Assembly (NCBI RefSeq): GCF_000278215.1
Contig: NZ_JH725071.1
Location: 6,450-48,180 of the forward strand
Direction: 5' to 3'
Length of the DNA stretch: 41,731 nucleotides
Source: Bartonella rattimassiliensis 15908
GTDB taxonomy: Bacteria > Pseudomonadota > Alphaproteobacteria > Rhizobiales > Rhizobiaceae
The position numbers were made by a program, and so were the translations under genes. This document shows, in pieces, positions 7,928-17,015 of the stretch. Below the pieces are notes generated by a model. The model saw nothing but the letters and a program-made list of their open reading frames with translations. It did not search any database and was not told where the DNA came from. The stretch's first letter is position 1; each line of letters starts with the position of its first letter.

Positions 7928-8383
7928 ATGTTAAAATATTTATTGCTATTACCTCTTTTGTTGACAGTTGGTTGCACATCTGTGAACTATCGTTCATCTT
8001 TAAATTACGTTGATCAAAATGTTACTGAGAATGATGCAAATTTAATTACTAGCGACTTTGTTAATTATCTCAGAGATTCTTTACCACCCGCAACAACAAC
8101 ACTGATTGTAAAAACAAGTGATACAGAAGATAAATTTACGTCTCCGTTGATCAATCTATTACAACGGAATGGTTATGGTGTTAATTATACAGATGAACCA
8201 GAAAAACATAAAAACACAGGTATAATTTTAACTTACAAAGTTATGCCAATGGATAAAGGCATAGTATTGGTAGCGCGATATGGTTCAACTGAAGTAACAC
8301 GTTATTATGTACGTTTAACAACTGGAAAAACTGTACCGGCTGCTCCTTTTACTGCTCGTGTAGATGATGGAGGAAAAGGGTGA
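7928..8383 (+). CDS. trbH: TrbH-like lipoprotein
   Basis: The 151-residue lipoprotein has a lipobox LLTVGC with lipid-bearing Cys16. TrbH is the VirB7-position component of Trb systems. The body contains TTTLIVKTSDTED and an amphipathic end. The stop overlaps the GTG start of trbI (GTGA). Confidence 0.82.
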   Translation: MLKYLLLLPLLLTVGCTSVNYRSSLNYVDQNVTENDANLITSDFVNYLRDSLPPATTTLIVKTSDTEDKFTSPLINLLQRNGYGVNYTDEPEKHKNTGIILTYKVMPMDKGIVLVARYGSTEVTRYYVRLTTGKTVPAAPFTARVDDGGKG

Positions 8384-9684
8384 CAAAAAATCCAAAACTT
8401 GATCCTTCTGATTCACCGGATTTTTTTACCATAAAATCCAAAGGACGTAATATACGACGATTAAACAATCTACCTTTGATAGGGGCGATAGGTGTTTTTT
8501 CATTCGCACTTATTGGTATTACTTATACTTTTATATTGCGTCAGCAATCTAACAGTGTTGATTTAGAAGACCAAAAACGCTTATTTGTGGATGAAACACC
8601 TTTGCCGATACGTCCAGAAGGAAATGATTATGTTGAACCTAAATTACCAGAGGTTTTACCACCAAAATCAACTAATGTAGGTATTCCAATTAAGACCAAA
8701 CAATTAGAAGAAAGCAAACTAGAACAAAGCCCAATTGACAAAGTTGTAGATGAAGAAGATGAAGTACAGAAAAGATTATTAAAGCGTATTAAAGAAAGAC
8801 GTTTTGCTAAAATGGAAGCTGCTTTGGATTCTGAACCTATGATTTCTTTCACAATGGATTCAAAAACAAAAACGCAATCTCAAATACAGGATAATAATCC
8901 TCAAAAAGCAACTCTTGAAAGTTTATTTGGTCGTGGAGTAGCGTCTAATGCATCATTGTACAATGGTAATGGAGGACGTGACCCTAATATGCAAACACAA
9001 AAAATTGCTTTTTTATCACAATCGCCAGAAGCAGCAGTTTATTTAAAAAATACGCGTCAAGAAGCAATCAAGGCAAATCTTGAGATTAAGGCTGGTACAA
9101 TTATTCCTGGTGTTATGATTAGTGGTGTGAATAGTGATTTACCTGGGCAAATTATAGCTCAGGTAAGAGAAAGTGTTTACGATTCAGCTACTGGTCAAAA
9201 TGTTTTAATTCCTATAGGTTCAAGACTTATTGGAACATACGATAGTAGGGTGTCTACTGGTCAAAAACGCGTACTTATTGCTTGGTCAAGAGTTATTTAT
9301 CCCGATGGTTCTTCATTATCTCTTGGAAATATGCCGGGGTCAGATCAATCTGGTTATGCGGGATTTAAGGATAAGGTGAATAATCATTATTTGAAAATTT
9401 TTGGGAACGCTTTTCTGCTTTCTATTATTTCAGGAGCTTCACAAATGTCTCAAAAAACAGCTAAGATAGACAATGATGAAAGTAAATTAGCAACAGCAAA
9501 AGAAACGTTGGCGGCAGAGCTTGGTAGACAATGGGGTGAAGTTGGTATTGAAATGACTCGTAAAAATCTAGATATTCAGCCAACAATTACTATTCGTCCT
9601 GGTTATAATTTCAATATAATGGTGACAAAAGATATCATTTTACCTGCTTGGCGAGGACATCCAATGGCTGCATTTCCTTATTAA
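8380..9684 (+). CDS. trbI: TrbI (VirB10-type) channel scaffold
   Basis: The 434-residue protein has a cytosolic start, one membrane segment (about 31-50), a proline-rich periplasmic linker (IRPEGNDYVEPKLPEVLPP), and a VirB10/TrbI barrel (IPGVMISGVNSDLPGQIIAQ, LIPIGSRLIGTYDS, GNMPGSDQSGYAGFKDKVN). It links inner and outer membrane parts of the channel. The GTG start is coupled to trbH. It is the last gene of this block. Confidence 0.93.
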   Translation: MTKNPKLDPSDSPDFFTIKSKGRNIRRLNNLPLIGAIGVFSFALIGITYTFILRQQSNSVDLEDQKRLFVDETPLPIRPEGNDYVEPKLPEVLPPKSTNVGIPIKTKQLEESKLEQSPIDKVVDEEDEVQKRLLKRIKERRFAKMEAALDSEPMISFTMDSKTKTQSQIQDNNPQKATLESLFGRGVASNASLYNGNGGRDPNMQTQKIAFLSQSPEAAVYLKNTRQEAIKANLEIKAGTIIPGVMISGVNSDLPGQIIAQVRESVYDSATGQNVLIPIGSRLIGTYDSRVSTGQKRVLIAWSRVIYPDGSSLSLGNMPGSDQSGYAGFKDKVNNHYLKIFGNAFLLSIISGASQMSQKTAKIDNDESKLATAKETLAAELGRQWGEVGIEMTRKNLDIQPTITIRPGYNFNIMVTKDIILPAWRGHPMAAFPY

Positions 9685-9728
9685 TTTTTTAAAGGCTTTC
9701 CTTTGAGAAGCAAGAACTTTTTATTAAA

Positions 9729-9884
9729 TCAGGTTGAGATGGGAAATTCACGGCGAGCATGTACTACAGAATCTTCTAAAAGTTTCTTCATTCGTCGTGC
9801 GGCAGGTGGACTTTCGTAAGCAATGTAAGTTAAAATTTTATGTAAATCACTGTGAGCAGAAGCTAACCAAATAATAGATAACAT
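9729..9884 (-). pseudogene. ParE/RelE-like toxin, C-terminally truncated
   Basis: The 51-codon frame (MLSIIWLASAHSDLHKIL..., then IAYESPPAARRMKKLLEDS) matches the N-terminal half of ParE/RelE-family toxins, in which ADLxxIxxYI and PxAA are standard. Members are usually about 90-100 residues, and the catalytic C-terminal half is absent. The frame ends REFPIST. The start overlaps the antitoxin stop (TAATG), the usual coupled layout. Probably inactive. Confidence 0.7.
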
Positions 9885-10075
9885 TAAGACTTCTTTTTTT
9901 CTGCTTCGATTTGGTCTATTATATTATCCATTTCAGCCATAACTTCGTCGTGTGAGATAGCAGGATGAGGATTTGCAAGGCTAACTCTTACCTTTTCACG
10001 CAACCAGGTGGTATAACTCGTTTCCTGTTCCATGGTCTCAAATTCTGAAATTAGCGGAGAAAGAACAGTCTTCAT
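9884..10075 (-). CDS. RelB/ParD-type antitoxin
   Basis: The 63-residue acidic protein has a TTWLREKVRVSLANPHPAISHDEVMAEMD pattern (residues ~22-50) found in antitoxins paired with ParE/RelE toxins. A strong promoter precedes it at 10106-10134. The partner toxin is truncated, so this antitoxin may persist as an autorepressor or as immunity against a related toxin. Intact by length. Confidence 0.78.
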   Translation of the reverse strand: MKTVLSPLISEFETMEQETSYTTWLREKVRVSLANPHPAISHDEVMAEMDNIIDQIEAEKKKS

Positions 10076-10105
10076 GGTAGACTTTCCTTTTCACTCTCTC
10101 TATTA

Positions 10106-10134
10106 AATGTAATTACTCTTAGTTATGTTGTCAA
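10106..10134 (-). promoter_or_regulatory. Promoter of the antitoxin-toxin pair
   Basis: On the minus strand TTGACA (10129-10134), a 17-base spacer and TACATT (10106-10111) lie about 30 bases before the antitoxin ATG. The spacer carries an imperfect dyad (GTAATTAC..TTAGTTATG on the plus strand) that could be the autorepression operator. Confidence 0.65.
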
Positions 10135-10218
10135 TTTCAACTCATTAAGAATAGTTGTTTTTATCCGTCTTGTGGTAGAAGTTTGTATTTTAGGACAAAT
10201 AGTAAGTTAGTACGTCTC

Positions 10219-10320
10219 AAAACTTATAATATATGATATATTCCAAAATAGCAAAAAATATGTATCATAAATCATATATTTATATTATGATATAAAAATT
10301 GTATCTAAAAAGATTTATGA
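10219..10320 (+). other. AT-rich dyads before serine recombinase (possible res/crossover site)
   Basis: Three dyads made of TATNATNATA-like words lie in a row: around AATATATGATATATT (10227), TATGTATCATAAATCATATA (10259) and TATATTATGATATA (10279). GTCTCA and TGAGAC flank the set. Serine resolvases usually bind several such dyads directly upstream of their own gene. The rest of 10135-10218 shows nothing. Confidence 0.45.
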
Positions 10321-10327
10321 GACAAAA

Positions 10328-10888
10328 ATGGCACTTCTAGGTTATGCGAGAGTATCAACTAATCAACAAAAATTAGCTCTTCAAATTACTGAACTTAAAA
10401 ATGCTGGGGTACGCGAAGATCGTGTATTTACTGATATAAGTACAGGTTCTACAGATAAACGTGAAGGGTTGCAACGGTTGCTTTATCGAGCAGAAAGAGA
10501 TGATACTATTCTCTGTACAAAAATGGACAGACTTGGGCGTAATACTGCTGATATGATCTCTATTGTTGATAGTTGTTACAAGAAGGGTGTGTTTATTCGT
10601 TTTCTGGAAAATGGTTTTAGTACTGAAGGAACGATGGGGAAAATGGTTATTCAAATTTTAGCTGCTGTAGCAGAAGCTGAACGTGCACGTATTTTAGAAC
10701 GAACCAATGATGGACGGACTGCTGCGATGGCAGCAGGTATAAAATTTGGTCGAAAGTTTCATCCAAAGACAGAGATGGCAATTGCACTGATTAAGAAGAG
10801 CCTATCCTCCAAAATTGTTAAGGAAAAAACAGGGATTTCTCATGCTACCTATTTTAGGATTAAAAAACGGCTTTCTATAAAAAATTAG
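10328..10888 (+). CDS. Serine recombinase (resolvase/invertase family)
   Basis: The 186-residue protein begins LLGYARVSTNQQ with catalytic Ser10, followed by TDISTGSTDKREGLQRLL, KMDRLGRNTADM and the long E-helix region GKMVIQILAAVAEAERARILERTN. A C-terminal helix-turn-helix (IVKEKTGISHATYFRIKKR) binds the site. Length and domains match Tn3-type resolvases and Hin/Pin invertases. It directly precedes cassette copy 2. A remnant of a close relative lies after cassette copy 4, so the recombinase may travel with the cassette. Confidence 0.92.
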   Translation: MALLGYARVSTNQQKLALQITELKNAGVREDRVFTDISTGSTDKREGLQRLLYRAERDDTILCTKMDRLGRNTADMISIVDSCYKKGVFIRFLENGFSTEGTMGKMVIQILAAVAEAERARILERTNDGRTAAMAAGIKFGRKFHPKTEMAIALIKKSLSSKIVKEKTGISHATYFRIKKRLSIKN

Positions 10889-10956
10889 AGACACTTTGAT
10901 TGATCAGATTCAAGTATTAAATTAACATGAATAAGCGCTACAAAAAGGAGTTTTCC

Positions 10957-11262
10957 ATGAAAAAAGAATTACCAAGGAGTTATATGACTGATGCTGAACG
11001 CGAGGAATTGCGAGTAGGCGGTTTAGATCAAGACTGTATCTACCTTGCTGAATCAGAAGCAGCAGATCATGCTGGTGATGGCAACGCAGCATGGGAATGG
11101 TTAGCAATGGCTGATCTACCAGCTCATACGCTCTTATTTCTTAGATCTCAAAATGGAGCACAATTTATTCGTGATATGGGATTTTCTACAAAGAATGCGG
11201 ATGAGGAATATGGTCCAGACTGGTTAGACAAAGGTGTTATGATAGGAGGTCATTATTTTTAA
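10957..11262 (+). CDS. Cassette gene A, copy 2 (unknown 101-aa protein)
   Basis: This is the homologue of the proteins at 383, 28987 and 33148, with the same length and the same conserved blocks (MTDAEREELR, AAWEWLAMADLPAHTLLFL, FIRDMGFSTKNADEEYGPDWLDKG). The ATG at 10957 has AAGGAG seven to eight bases upstream; the longer frame from 10927 is unlikely because the other copies begin here. Its promoter region differs from those of the other copies. It is followed, with overlap, by the only full-length gene B. Confidence 0.82.
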   Translation: MKKELPRSYMTDAEREELRVGGLDQDCIYLAESEAADHAGDGNAAWEWLAMADLPAHTLLFLRSQNGAQFIRDMGFSTKNADEEYGPDWLDKGVMIGGHYF

Positions 11263-11803
11263 AGAATTAGAACGGATTTTGTCTCGTGAAGAAGGCTATG
11301 TGAAAAAAATCAATGATACATTAGCCGCTAAGAAATTATGTGATGTACGAAATGATTTGTGTAGTCATATTCGTAACGTTGGAAAGAGCGGGGATTTATC
11401 ATCGCTTCTTGATACAGAGCGTGGCATAATAAAAAATGATTTGTTGCGGTATTCCAATAGTAAGGCAATGTCTAATAGCCTTAAAACGGCATTGGTTGAA
11501 ATAGATGTTGTTAAAAAGCATGTTGTGCTTGTTTGTGATCCTGTCCAATATGAGGTGATAAACGAGGCTTATAGTTTATCCAAAAATCGGAAAGGTGGTT
11601 TGCCTTATGACGAGGCACGACAAGCAATAGCATCTCACTATACGCGTTTGAGAAATCTCGACAAAGCTCGTTTAACATCAGTTGAAAAATCAATCATTGA
11701 TATGCGGATGAATAATATGAAGATAATGCGTAAGCTTTACGAAAAAATGCAAGCTAAAGCTATTGGTATAGATCTTGCGCGTGATAAAGGGCATTCTCTT
11801 TAA
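11255..11803 (+). CDS. Cassette gene B, copy 2, full length (unknown ~182-aa protein)
   Basis: I do not recognise the family. The soluble, basic, mostly helical protein has KKLCDVRNDLCSHIRNVGKS near the front and GGLPYDEARQAIASHYTRLRNLDKARL near residues 130-155. The frame is +1 to gene A. No ATG or GTG lies before residue ~15; the first TTG (11279) is 29 bases past the ribosome site. A conserved AGGAGG (11244-11249) sits five bases before ATT 11255, and every copy has ATT at this position, so I propose an AUU start, or a +1 shift from gene A. Its last 20 bases recur after traC. Confidence 0.65.
   Translation: MFKELERILSREEGYVKKINDTLAAKKLCDVRNDLCSHIRNVGKSGDLSSLLDTERGIIKNDLLRYSNSKAMSNSLKTALVEIDVVKKHVVLVCDPVQYEVINEAYSLSKNRKGGLPYDEARQAIASHYTRLRNLDKARLTSVEKSIIDMRMNNMKIMRKLYEKMQAKAIGIDLARDKGHSL
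11781..11800 (+). repeat. 20-bp direct repeat, first copy (end of gene B)
   Basis: The 20 bases starting GTGATAAAGGGC are repeated exactly at 17028-17047, just after traC. The extra C-terminal residues this encodes in gene B (RDKGHSL) are absent from cassette copy 4. The repeat suggests that the end of gene B was joined to sequence originally downstream of traC, or the reverse. Confidence 0.8.
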
Positions 11804-11876
11804 TAAAACAAGAATAAGTCTTGTACATTTGTTTTTTGTATGTGTATAGCGAATGCTGTAATTAAATGGGGGGAAA

Positions 11877-13811
11877 TTGGAAAATCATTCTACACATATA
11901 CCCAAAAGAACATCTCGATTAAGATATATCTTTTTTTTCGGGATTTATTTTGTTGTTCTTAATCAGTTTTGCACACAGTATTTAGCGCATATTTTGCATT
12001 ATAGTTCCTCTCTTGGGTCTAATTTTAAGGGAATTTATTCATCATTTTCTTGGTTTTCTTGGGTTTTTAGATTTTATGATTATGCCCCTAGCCAGTGTAA
12101 CATAATATTTGTTCTATTTTGTATTGGCATATTAATTGGTTTGATTGGTTTTACTCTTTGGGCGGGTTTTGCGTCAAGGAGTAATAAAAGTACTGATGAT
12201 CTTCATGGAACAGCGCATTTTGCGACTTTTAATGAAATTCAAGAAATGGGACTTATACCATATAACCAAAAAGGAGAAGGTGTATATTGTGGAGCCTTTT
12301 CTGATCCCAAAACGGGAGTTTTGCATTATTTACGTCATGATGGACCAGAACATATAGCCGCTTTAGCACCTACGCGTTCTGGTAAAGGTGTTGGTTTAGT
12401 TGTTCCTACTCTTTTAAGTTGGCCACATAGTCTCTTTGTTCTTGATACAAAAGGTGAAAATTATGCCATGACTGCGGGATGGCGTAAAAAACATGCCGGA
12501 AATAAAATTTTAAGATTTGATCCAGCAGAACCAAACGTTGGATGTTCATGGAACCCATTAGGGGAAATTCGTTTCAGAACACGTTATCAAGTGGCAGATG
12601 CACAAAACATAGCTTTAATGGTTATTGATGATGACGGAAAAGGAATTGCAGGCGATCATTTCAGATCCGCTGCTTTTGAACTTTTAAATGGTGTTATTCT
12701 TCATGCTCTCTACAAAACAGAGAAAATTGGACGGATACCTTGTTTGCAGGATTGTGCACACATGTTAACGGGAGTGGGAGATTTTGCTTCTGTCGTTAAA
12801 GATAATGATGACTTTGATGAAGATAATGATCCCAAAGCGCTTTCTGCTTTGTTTCACGAAATGGAAAATCTTGACATAAAAAGTGATGATCTTCTGTTTA
12901 AAGAGGCAGATAAAGAAGCAAAACTTGTTATTAATGGTGTTGGTCGTCGTATGGCTGGAACACCAGCTCGTGAATTAGGGTCTATTATTTCAACAGCAAA
13001 TAATGCTTTGTCTCTTTATAGAGATCCTATTGTGGGTGAAAATACAAAGTATTGTGATTTTTATATCAGTGATTTGATGGATACTGAAACGCCGGTTTCA
13101 TTATATTTTATTACAACACCCCGCAATTTAGATAGAATGAGACCCTTAGCACGATTATTATTAACGCAGATGGTGCTTTCTCTTTCAGATCGTATGGAAT
13201 TTGATGATGGGAGATCGAAAACAGCACACAAACACCGTTTACTTTTAATGCTTGACGAATTTCCAACGTTGGGAAAATTGGATATCTTTGAAAAAGCTCT
13301 TGCTTATATTGCTGGATATGGTCTTAAAGCTTATATCATTACACAAGATGTGCAGCAGCTCTACAAAGCTTACACAACAAATGAAAGTATTATTTCGAAT
13401 TGTCATATTCGCATTGCTTATGCGCCTAACAAAGTCGAAACAGCTGAGTGGATGAGTAAAATGGCGGGGGAAACAACGGTTGTTCGTGAAAAGATTTCAA
13501 CTTCTGGAAAACGCTTTGGTATGGCGCTCGAACAAGTTTCAACGTCTTATGAAGAAACACGTCGTCCATTGATGACGACTGATGAAATTATGCGCTTGCC
13601 TGGAGCAAAAAAAGATAATTCAGGAAATATTGTTGAAGCTGGAGAAATGCTTATTTTTGTAGCTGGAAATAGTGTAATTCGGGGAACTCAAATTCTTTAT
13701 TTCTTAGATCAAACTTTTTCAGAAAGATCAAAAATTTCTCCTCCTATTCCTGATCGCTTGCATCAGAGAAATGAAATCAAACAAGACAAAGAAGGCTTTG
13801 TTGTCTCATGA
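11877..13811 (+). CDS. traG: TraG/VirD4-type coupling protein
   Basis: The 644-residue inner-membrane ATPase connects the relaxosome to the channel. Two N-terminal membrane segments (about 18-40 and 75-98) precede the ATPase domain, with Walker A PTRSGKGVGLVVPTL near residue 165 and Walker B LLLMLDEFPTLGKL near 457. The DLHGTAHFAT segment is typical of TraG/VirD4. The start is TTG 11877 behind GGGGGG. The end overlaps the traF start. It begins the second transfer block in RP4-like order (G, F, D, C). Confidence 0.95.
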   Translation: MENHSTHIPKRTSRLRYIFFFGIYFVVLNQFCTQYLAHILHYSSSLGSNFKGIYSSFSWFSWVFRFYDYAPSQCNIIFVLFCIGILIGLIGFTLWAGFASRSNKSTDDLHGTAHFATFNEIQEMGLIPYNQKGEGVYCGAFSDPKTGVLHYLRHDGPEHIAALAPTRSGKGVGLVVPTLLSWPHSLFVLDTKGENYAMTAGWRKKHAGNKILRFDPAEPNVGCSWNPLGEIRFRTRYQVADAQNIALMVIDDDGKGIAGDHFRSAAFELLNGVILHALYKTEKIGRIPCLQDCAHMLTGVGDFASVVKDNDDFDEDNDPKALSALFHEMENLDIKSDDLLFKEADKEAKLVINGVGRRMAGTPARELGSIISTANNALSLYRDPIVGENTKYCDFYISDLMDTETPVSLYFITTPRNLDRMRPLARLLLTQMVLSLSDRMEFDDGRSKTAHKHRLLLMLDEFPTLGKLDIFEKALAYIAGYGLKAYIITQDVQQLYKAYTTNESIISNCHIRIAYAPNKVETAEWMSKMAGETTVVREKISTSGKRFGMALEQVSTSYEETRRPLMTTDEIMRLPGAKKDNSGNIVEAGEMLIFVAGNSVIRGTQILYFLDQTFSERSKISPPIPDRLHQRNEIKQDKEGFVVS

Positions 13812-14326
13812 AGCGAGTTATGGTGATAATATCTTTATGTTCTATTACTATTGGCTGTTTTGTTTTGTTTGCTTTCTCTCAAGGATTTAGAATTAATTAT
13901 TCGCACTCTGCTCCTATAGGAATTTGGAAAGTAAATTACTTTCAGAAAGAAATGCGAAGGGGAAAATTTATGGAAGTTTGTCCTCCGGAGGTACCTATCG
14001 TTAAAATGTTTATTGAAAAAGGGTATCTTCAATCAGGAGCTTGTTCTAGTGGAGCTATACCTTTTTTGAAACCATTGGTAGCTATTTCTGGTGATATTGT
14101 TCACGTAACGGAAAAAGGTATCAGTGTTAATGGTCATTTATTGAAAAATAGCAAAAAAAAGAGGGGGGTATTAGGTATACCGAATGGAGAATATCGCGTT
14201 TTAGAAGGATATGCTTGGTTTATCTCAAGTTTTGATCCTGTAAGTTTTGATAGCCGCTATTTTGGGGCTGTTCCTGTTATGAATATAATGGGTTCCGCTA
14301 AACCCATTTTAACTTTTCAGAATTGA
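13808..14326 (+). CDS. traF: TraF-type conjugative pilin peptidase (S26 family)
   Basis: The 172-residue protein has an N-terminal membrane anchor. The likely catalytic Ser34 is in YSHSAPIGIWKV and the likely Lys near residue 88 is in FLKPLVAISGD; both fit the Ser-Lys dyad of TraF and signal peptidase I. A late block SFDSRYFGAVP matches the family (DSRYFG). TraF cyclises the TrbC pilin in RP4. It is coupled to traG by an ATGA-type overlap. Confidence 0.92.
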   Translation: MKRVMVIISLCSITIGCFVLFAFSQGFRINYSHSAPIGIWKVNYFQKEMRRGKFMEVCPPEVPIVKMFIEKGYLQSGACSSGAIPFLKPLVAISGDIVHVTEKGISVNGHLLKNSKKKRGVLGIPNGEYRVLEGYAWFISSFDPVSFDSRYFGAVPVMNIMGSAKPILTFQN

Positions 14327-14336
14327 GATTTTAATA

Positions 14337-14537
14337 ATGAAACAAACAAGAATAGACGTTGTTCCTATCCTTTCTTCAACTTTAAATGATGCTTTTATAC
14401 CTGGAGTACAGATTCCATTGAGTTTAGAAGAAGCTGAAAGTTATGGGATATTTTTAGAAACAGCTTTTTCAGAAGAAGATGCTTGGGATTCATGTACTAC
14501 AGATTCATCTGAAGTTGAAAACTCTAATGGTATATAG
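14337..14537 (+). CDS. Small acidic protein in the traD position
   Basis: The 66-residue acidic protein (PGVQIPLSLEEAESYGIFLETAFSEEDAWDS) lies between traF and traC, where RP4 has traE and traD. I cannot confirm homology to TraD from the sequence alone, although the acidic EEAE...FxETAxSEEDA pattern is reminiscent. It sits 10 bases from each neighbour, so it is part of the operon. Confidence 0.55.
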   Translation: MKQTRIDVVPILSSTLNDAFIPGVQIPLSLEEAESYGIFLETAFSEEDAWDSCTTDSSEVENSNGI

Positions 14538-14546
14538 GGGGGAGTA

Positions 14547-17015
14547 ATGAGTTTTGAATATGCTAAAACGGTAACAAATCATTTTATCACACAACTCCAA
14601 CAAGGGATAGCACCATGGCAACAACCGTTGCTTCCTGGATATGTGAGATCTCCTTATAATCCCAAAACCGGTAAAAGTTATAGCGGCATTAATAATCTTT
14701 GGCTTGCAAGCCAAAAATATACTGATCCACGTTGGCTTACATATCAGCAAGCAAATGAAATGGATTGTAGAATAAAAAAGGGAATGAAAAGTACAAATAT
14801 TATTTATTGGAAACATGATGAAAAGATTTCTGTTTATGATGAAAATGGCAACAAACACGAAAAACTAAAACCGCTTTCTGAACCTCGTTTATTTTTAGCT
14901 AAAGTTTTTAATGGTGAACAAATTGATGGATTACCTCCATTGGAACCACGTCCTATTTTGTCAGAGGAAATAAGATATGCACGAGCAGAAACACTTTTAG
15001 CTTCATCAGGTGCAAAAATTGATAGTGGTGATAGAAACCATGCTTTTTATCGTGGTGGTGATATTGATACCCTTTGTTTGCCAAAACGACAACAGTTTGA
15101 TTCAAAAGATTCTTTTTACGCAGCAGCATTACATGAACTTGGACATTGGACTGGACATTCTTCAAGGCTTAATCGTGATATAATATATCCTATAGGTTCT
15201 TTAGGATATGCTAAAGAAAAGCTTAGAACAACTATTGCTTCTTTTTTGATTGGGGAGGAATTGAGTATAGGTTATGATCCAGTCAATAATGTTTCATATG
15301 TTTCTTCATGGATTGAAGTTATGCAAAATAATCCAAAGGAAATCTTTAGAGCTGCTTTTGAAGCAGAAAAAATAAAAAATTTTATAATCGGGTTAGAAAA
15401 TATTAAAGCTATTGATGTTGAGAGAGAGTCATCTGTATTTGTTAACAAAGATCATAAATTGGATAATACAGAAAAGATTTTTTTGAATGTTCCTTATTAT
15501 CAAAAAGAAGAAGCAAAAAAATTGGGAGCTAAGTGGGATAAAGATGCAGAATCCTGGTATGTTCCTGTTGGTACAAATTTAGTCGAAAAAGATTTAGCTC
15601 GCTTTTCTCATGATAATACAAAATTAAACACAGTTTTATCAATTGAACAACAATTTAAGGAGGCACTTCATTCTGTTGGTTTAATTGTCGAGAATCCACT
15701 TATGGATGGAAAATTGCACCGTGTTTCCGTTGAAAATGATAAACGCGGTCAAAAAAGTGGGGCTTATATTGGTTATCTCTCACCAGGTGGAGGATATATT
15801 CAAAATTTTCGCAGTGGTGAAAAAATTTACTGGAAACCAGAAAAAGTTGTTTCTTCTTTATCTTTAGAAGAAAAAAAAAGATTGATCACAGAAGTTAGAG
15901 AAAGGCAGAAAATTTTAGAAAAAGAGATTGCTGAAAAACAAAATAATGCAGCAAGATTAGCTTCTCAAATATGGGAGGCTAGTAAAATAGCAACTCCAGA
16001 TAATGCATATTGTAAGCTTAAAGGTATAAATCAAACAGATGACTTAAGAGAAGTTCCCAATGATTTTCCGGAGGAAATTAAGAAACAAGGTGTAATGGTT
16101 GCAAAATCTCTTGAGGAAGCAAAAGAAATAAGAAAAAACAATCCTAATATACGTACATTTTTAGCGGGAGATTTAATTATTCCGTTACGGGATAAAAATA
16201 ATCATTTAAGCACGCTTCAGATGGTTAATCCTACTTTCAAATCTTTTATGAAAGATGGAAAAAAACATGAGTGTTTTACGGTTGTAGGTTCTAGTGGTGC
16301 AGGACTATCTACCCTTAATAATGATTTAGAAAAACCTATCCTTATTGCGGAAGGATATGCAACAGCATCAGCTGTTGTGCAGATGACTCATATGCCTGTT
16401 GTTGCTGCTTTTGACTCTGGAAATTTAAAAAATGTAGCCAACGTTATGCGTGAAAAATATCCAGATCGTATTATTTTGATTGTTGCAGACAATGATCATG
16501 CTACGCAAGAAAAATTACTTTCTAATGGAAAAAAAGGAACCAATGTTGGAATTACCAAAGCTTATAATGCAGCAGTAGATGTTGGTGGTGGAGTAATTTA
16601 TCCAGAATTTAAGAAAGAAGAAAAAAACTTTTCTGATTGGGATGATTATAAAAGAGTGTATGGTAGTGATAAAGCCAGAGAGACTTTTATGTCTAAAATG
16701 AAGATAGCCGAAATAGAAGCAAGAGTGATGGTAGAACGACTTCAAACACTTGCAAATGTGCAAGATCAATTTGCTATTGATGATCCAACAACAGCGCTTG
16801 ATGATCAATATGTTTATGAAGAACGTGAGGCTGCTAATCAACTTCGTCAAAGAGCTAATACGCTTAATGGTCATAATATTAATTCAAATGATAGAGCTAT
16901 GATTTCTCGTGTTAGATCTCATCTTTTGCAGAGTAAAGAACAAAAAATTTCTCAAAATCCTAATACAATGTCATATAGAGAAAGAAAAAATCACGAAATT
17001 GAAAATGACCTTTAA
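14547..17015 (+). CDS. traC: TraC-like ArdC/zincin-type protein with Toprim domain
   Basis: The 822-residue protein has several domains. The N-terminal ArdC-type single-strand-binding domain covers about residues 1-130 (FITQLQQGIAPWQQP). A zinc peptidase-like region contains ALHELGHWTGH near 195. A DUF5710-like module (NVPYYQKEEAKKLGAKWD) lies near 312. A Toprim/primase-like domain near 600-670 includes ILIAEGYATASA and IILIVADND. Such proteins are transferred with, or protect and prime, the incoming strand. The RBS GGGGGAG is very strong. RP4's TraC primase sits at the same place. Confidence 0.88.
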   Translation: MSFEYAKTVTNHFITQLQQGIAPWQQPLLPGYVRSPYNPKTGKSYSGINNLWLASQKYTDPRWLTYQQANEMDCRIKKGMKSTNIIYWKHDEKISVYDENGNKHEKLKPLSEPRLFLAKVFNGEQIDGLPPLEPRPILSEEIRYARAETLLASSGAKIDSGDRNHAFYRGGDIDTLCLPKRQQFDSKDSFYAAALHELGHWTGHSSRLNRDIIYPIGSLGYAKEKLRTTIASFLIGEELSIGYDPVNNVSYVSSWIEVMQNNPKEIFRAAFEAEKIKNFIIGLENIKAIDVERESSVFVNKDHKLDNTEKIFLNVPYYQKEEAKKLGAKWDKDAESWYVPVGTNLVEKDLARFSHDNTKLNTVLSIEQQFKEALHSVGLIVENPLMDGKLHRVSVENDKRGQKSGAYIGYLSPGGGYIQNFRSGEKIYWKPEKVVSSLSLEEKKRLITEVRERQKILEKEIAEKQNNAARLASQIWEASKIATPDNAYCKLKGINQTDDLREVPNDFPEEIKKQGVMVAKSLEEAKEIRKNNPNIRTFLAGDLIIPLRDKNNHLSTLQMVNPTFKSFMKDGKKHECFTVVGSSGAGLSTLNNDLEKPILIAEGYATASAVVQMTHMPVVAAFDSGNLKNVANVMREKYPDRIILIVADNDHATQEKLLSNGKKGTNVGITKAYNAAVDVGGGVIYPEFKKEEKNFSDWDDYKRVYGSDKARETFMSKMKIAEIEARVMVERLQTLANVQDQFAIDDPTTALDDQYVYEEREAANQLRQRANTLNGHNINSNDRAMISRVRSHLLQSKEQKISQNPNTMSYRERKNHEIENDL

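Noticed and set aside
11234..11275. +1 frameshift as the main explanation for gene B
   Set aside because: Two copies would need slipping at UUC-UGA, which mispairs after the shift, and the SD-to-stop spacing (10) is longer than in prfB (6). Kept only as the alternative.
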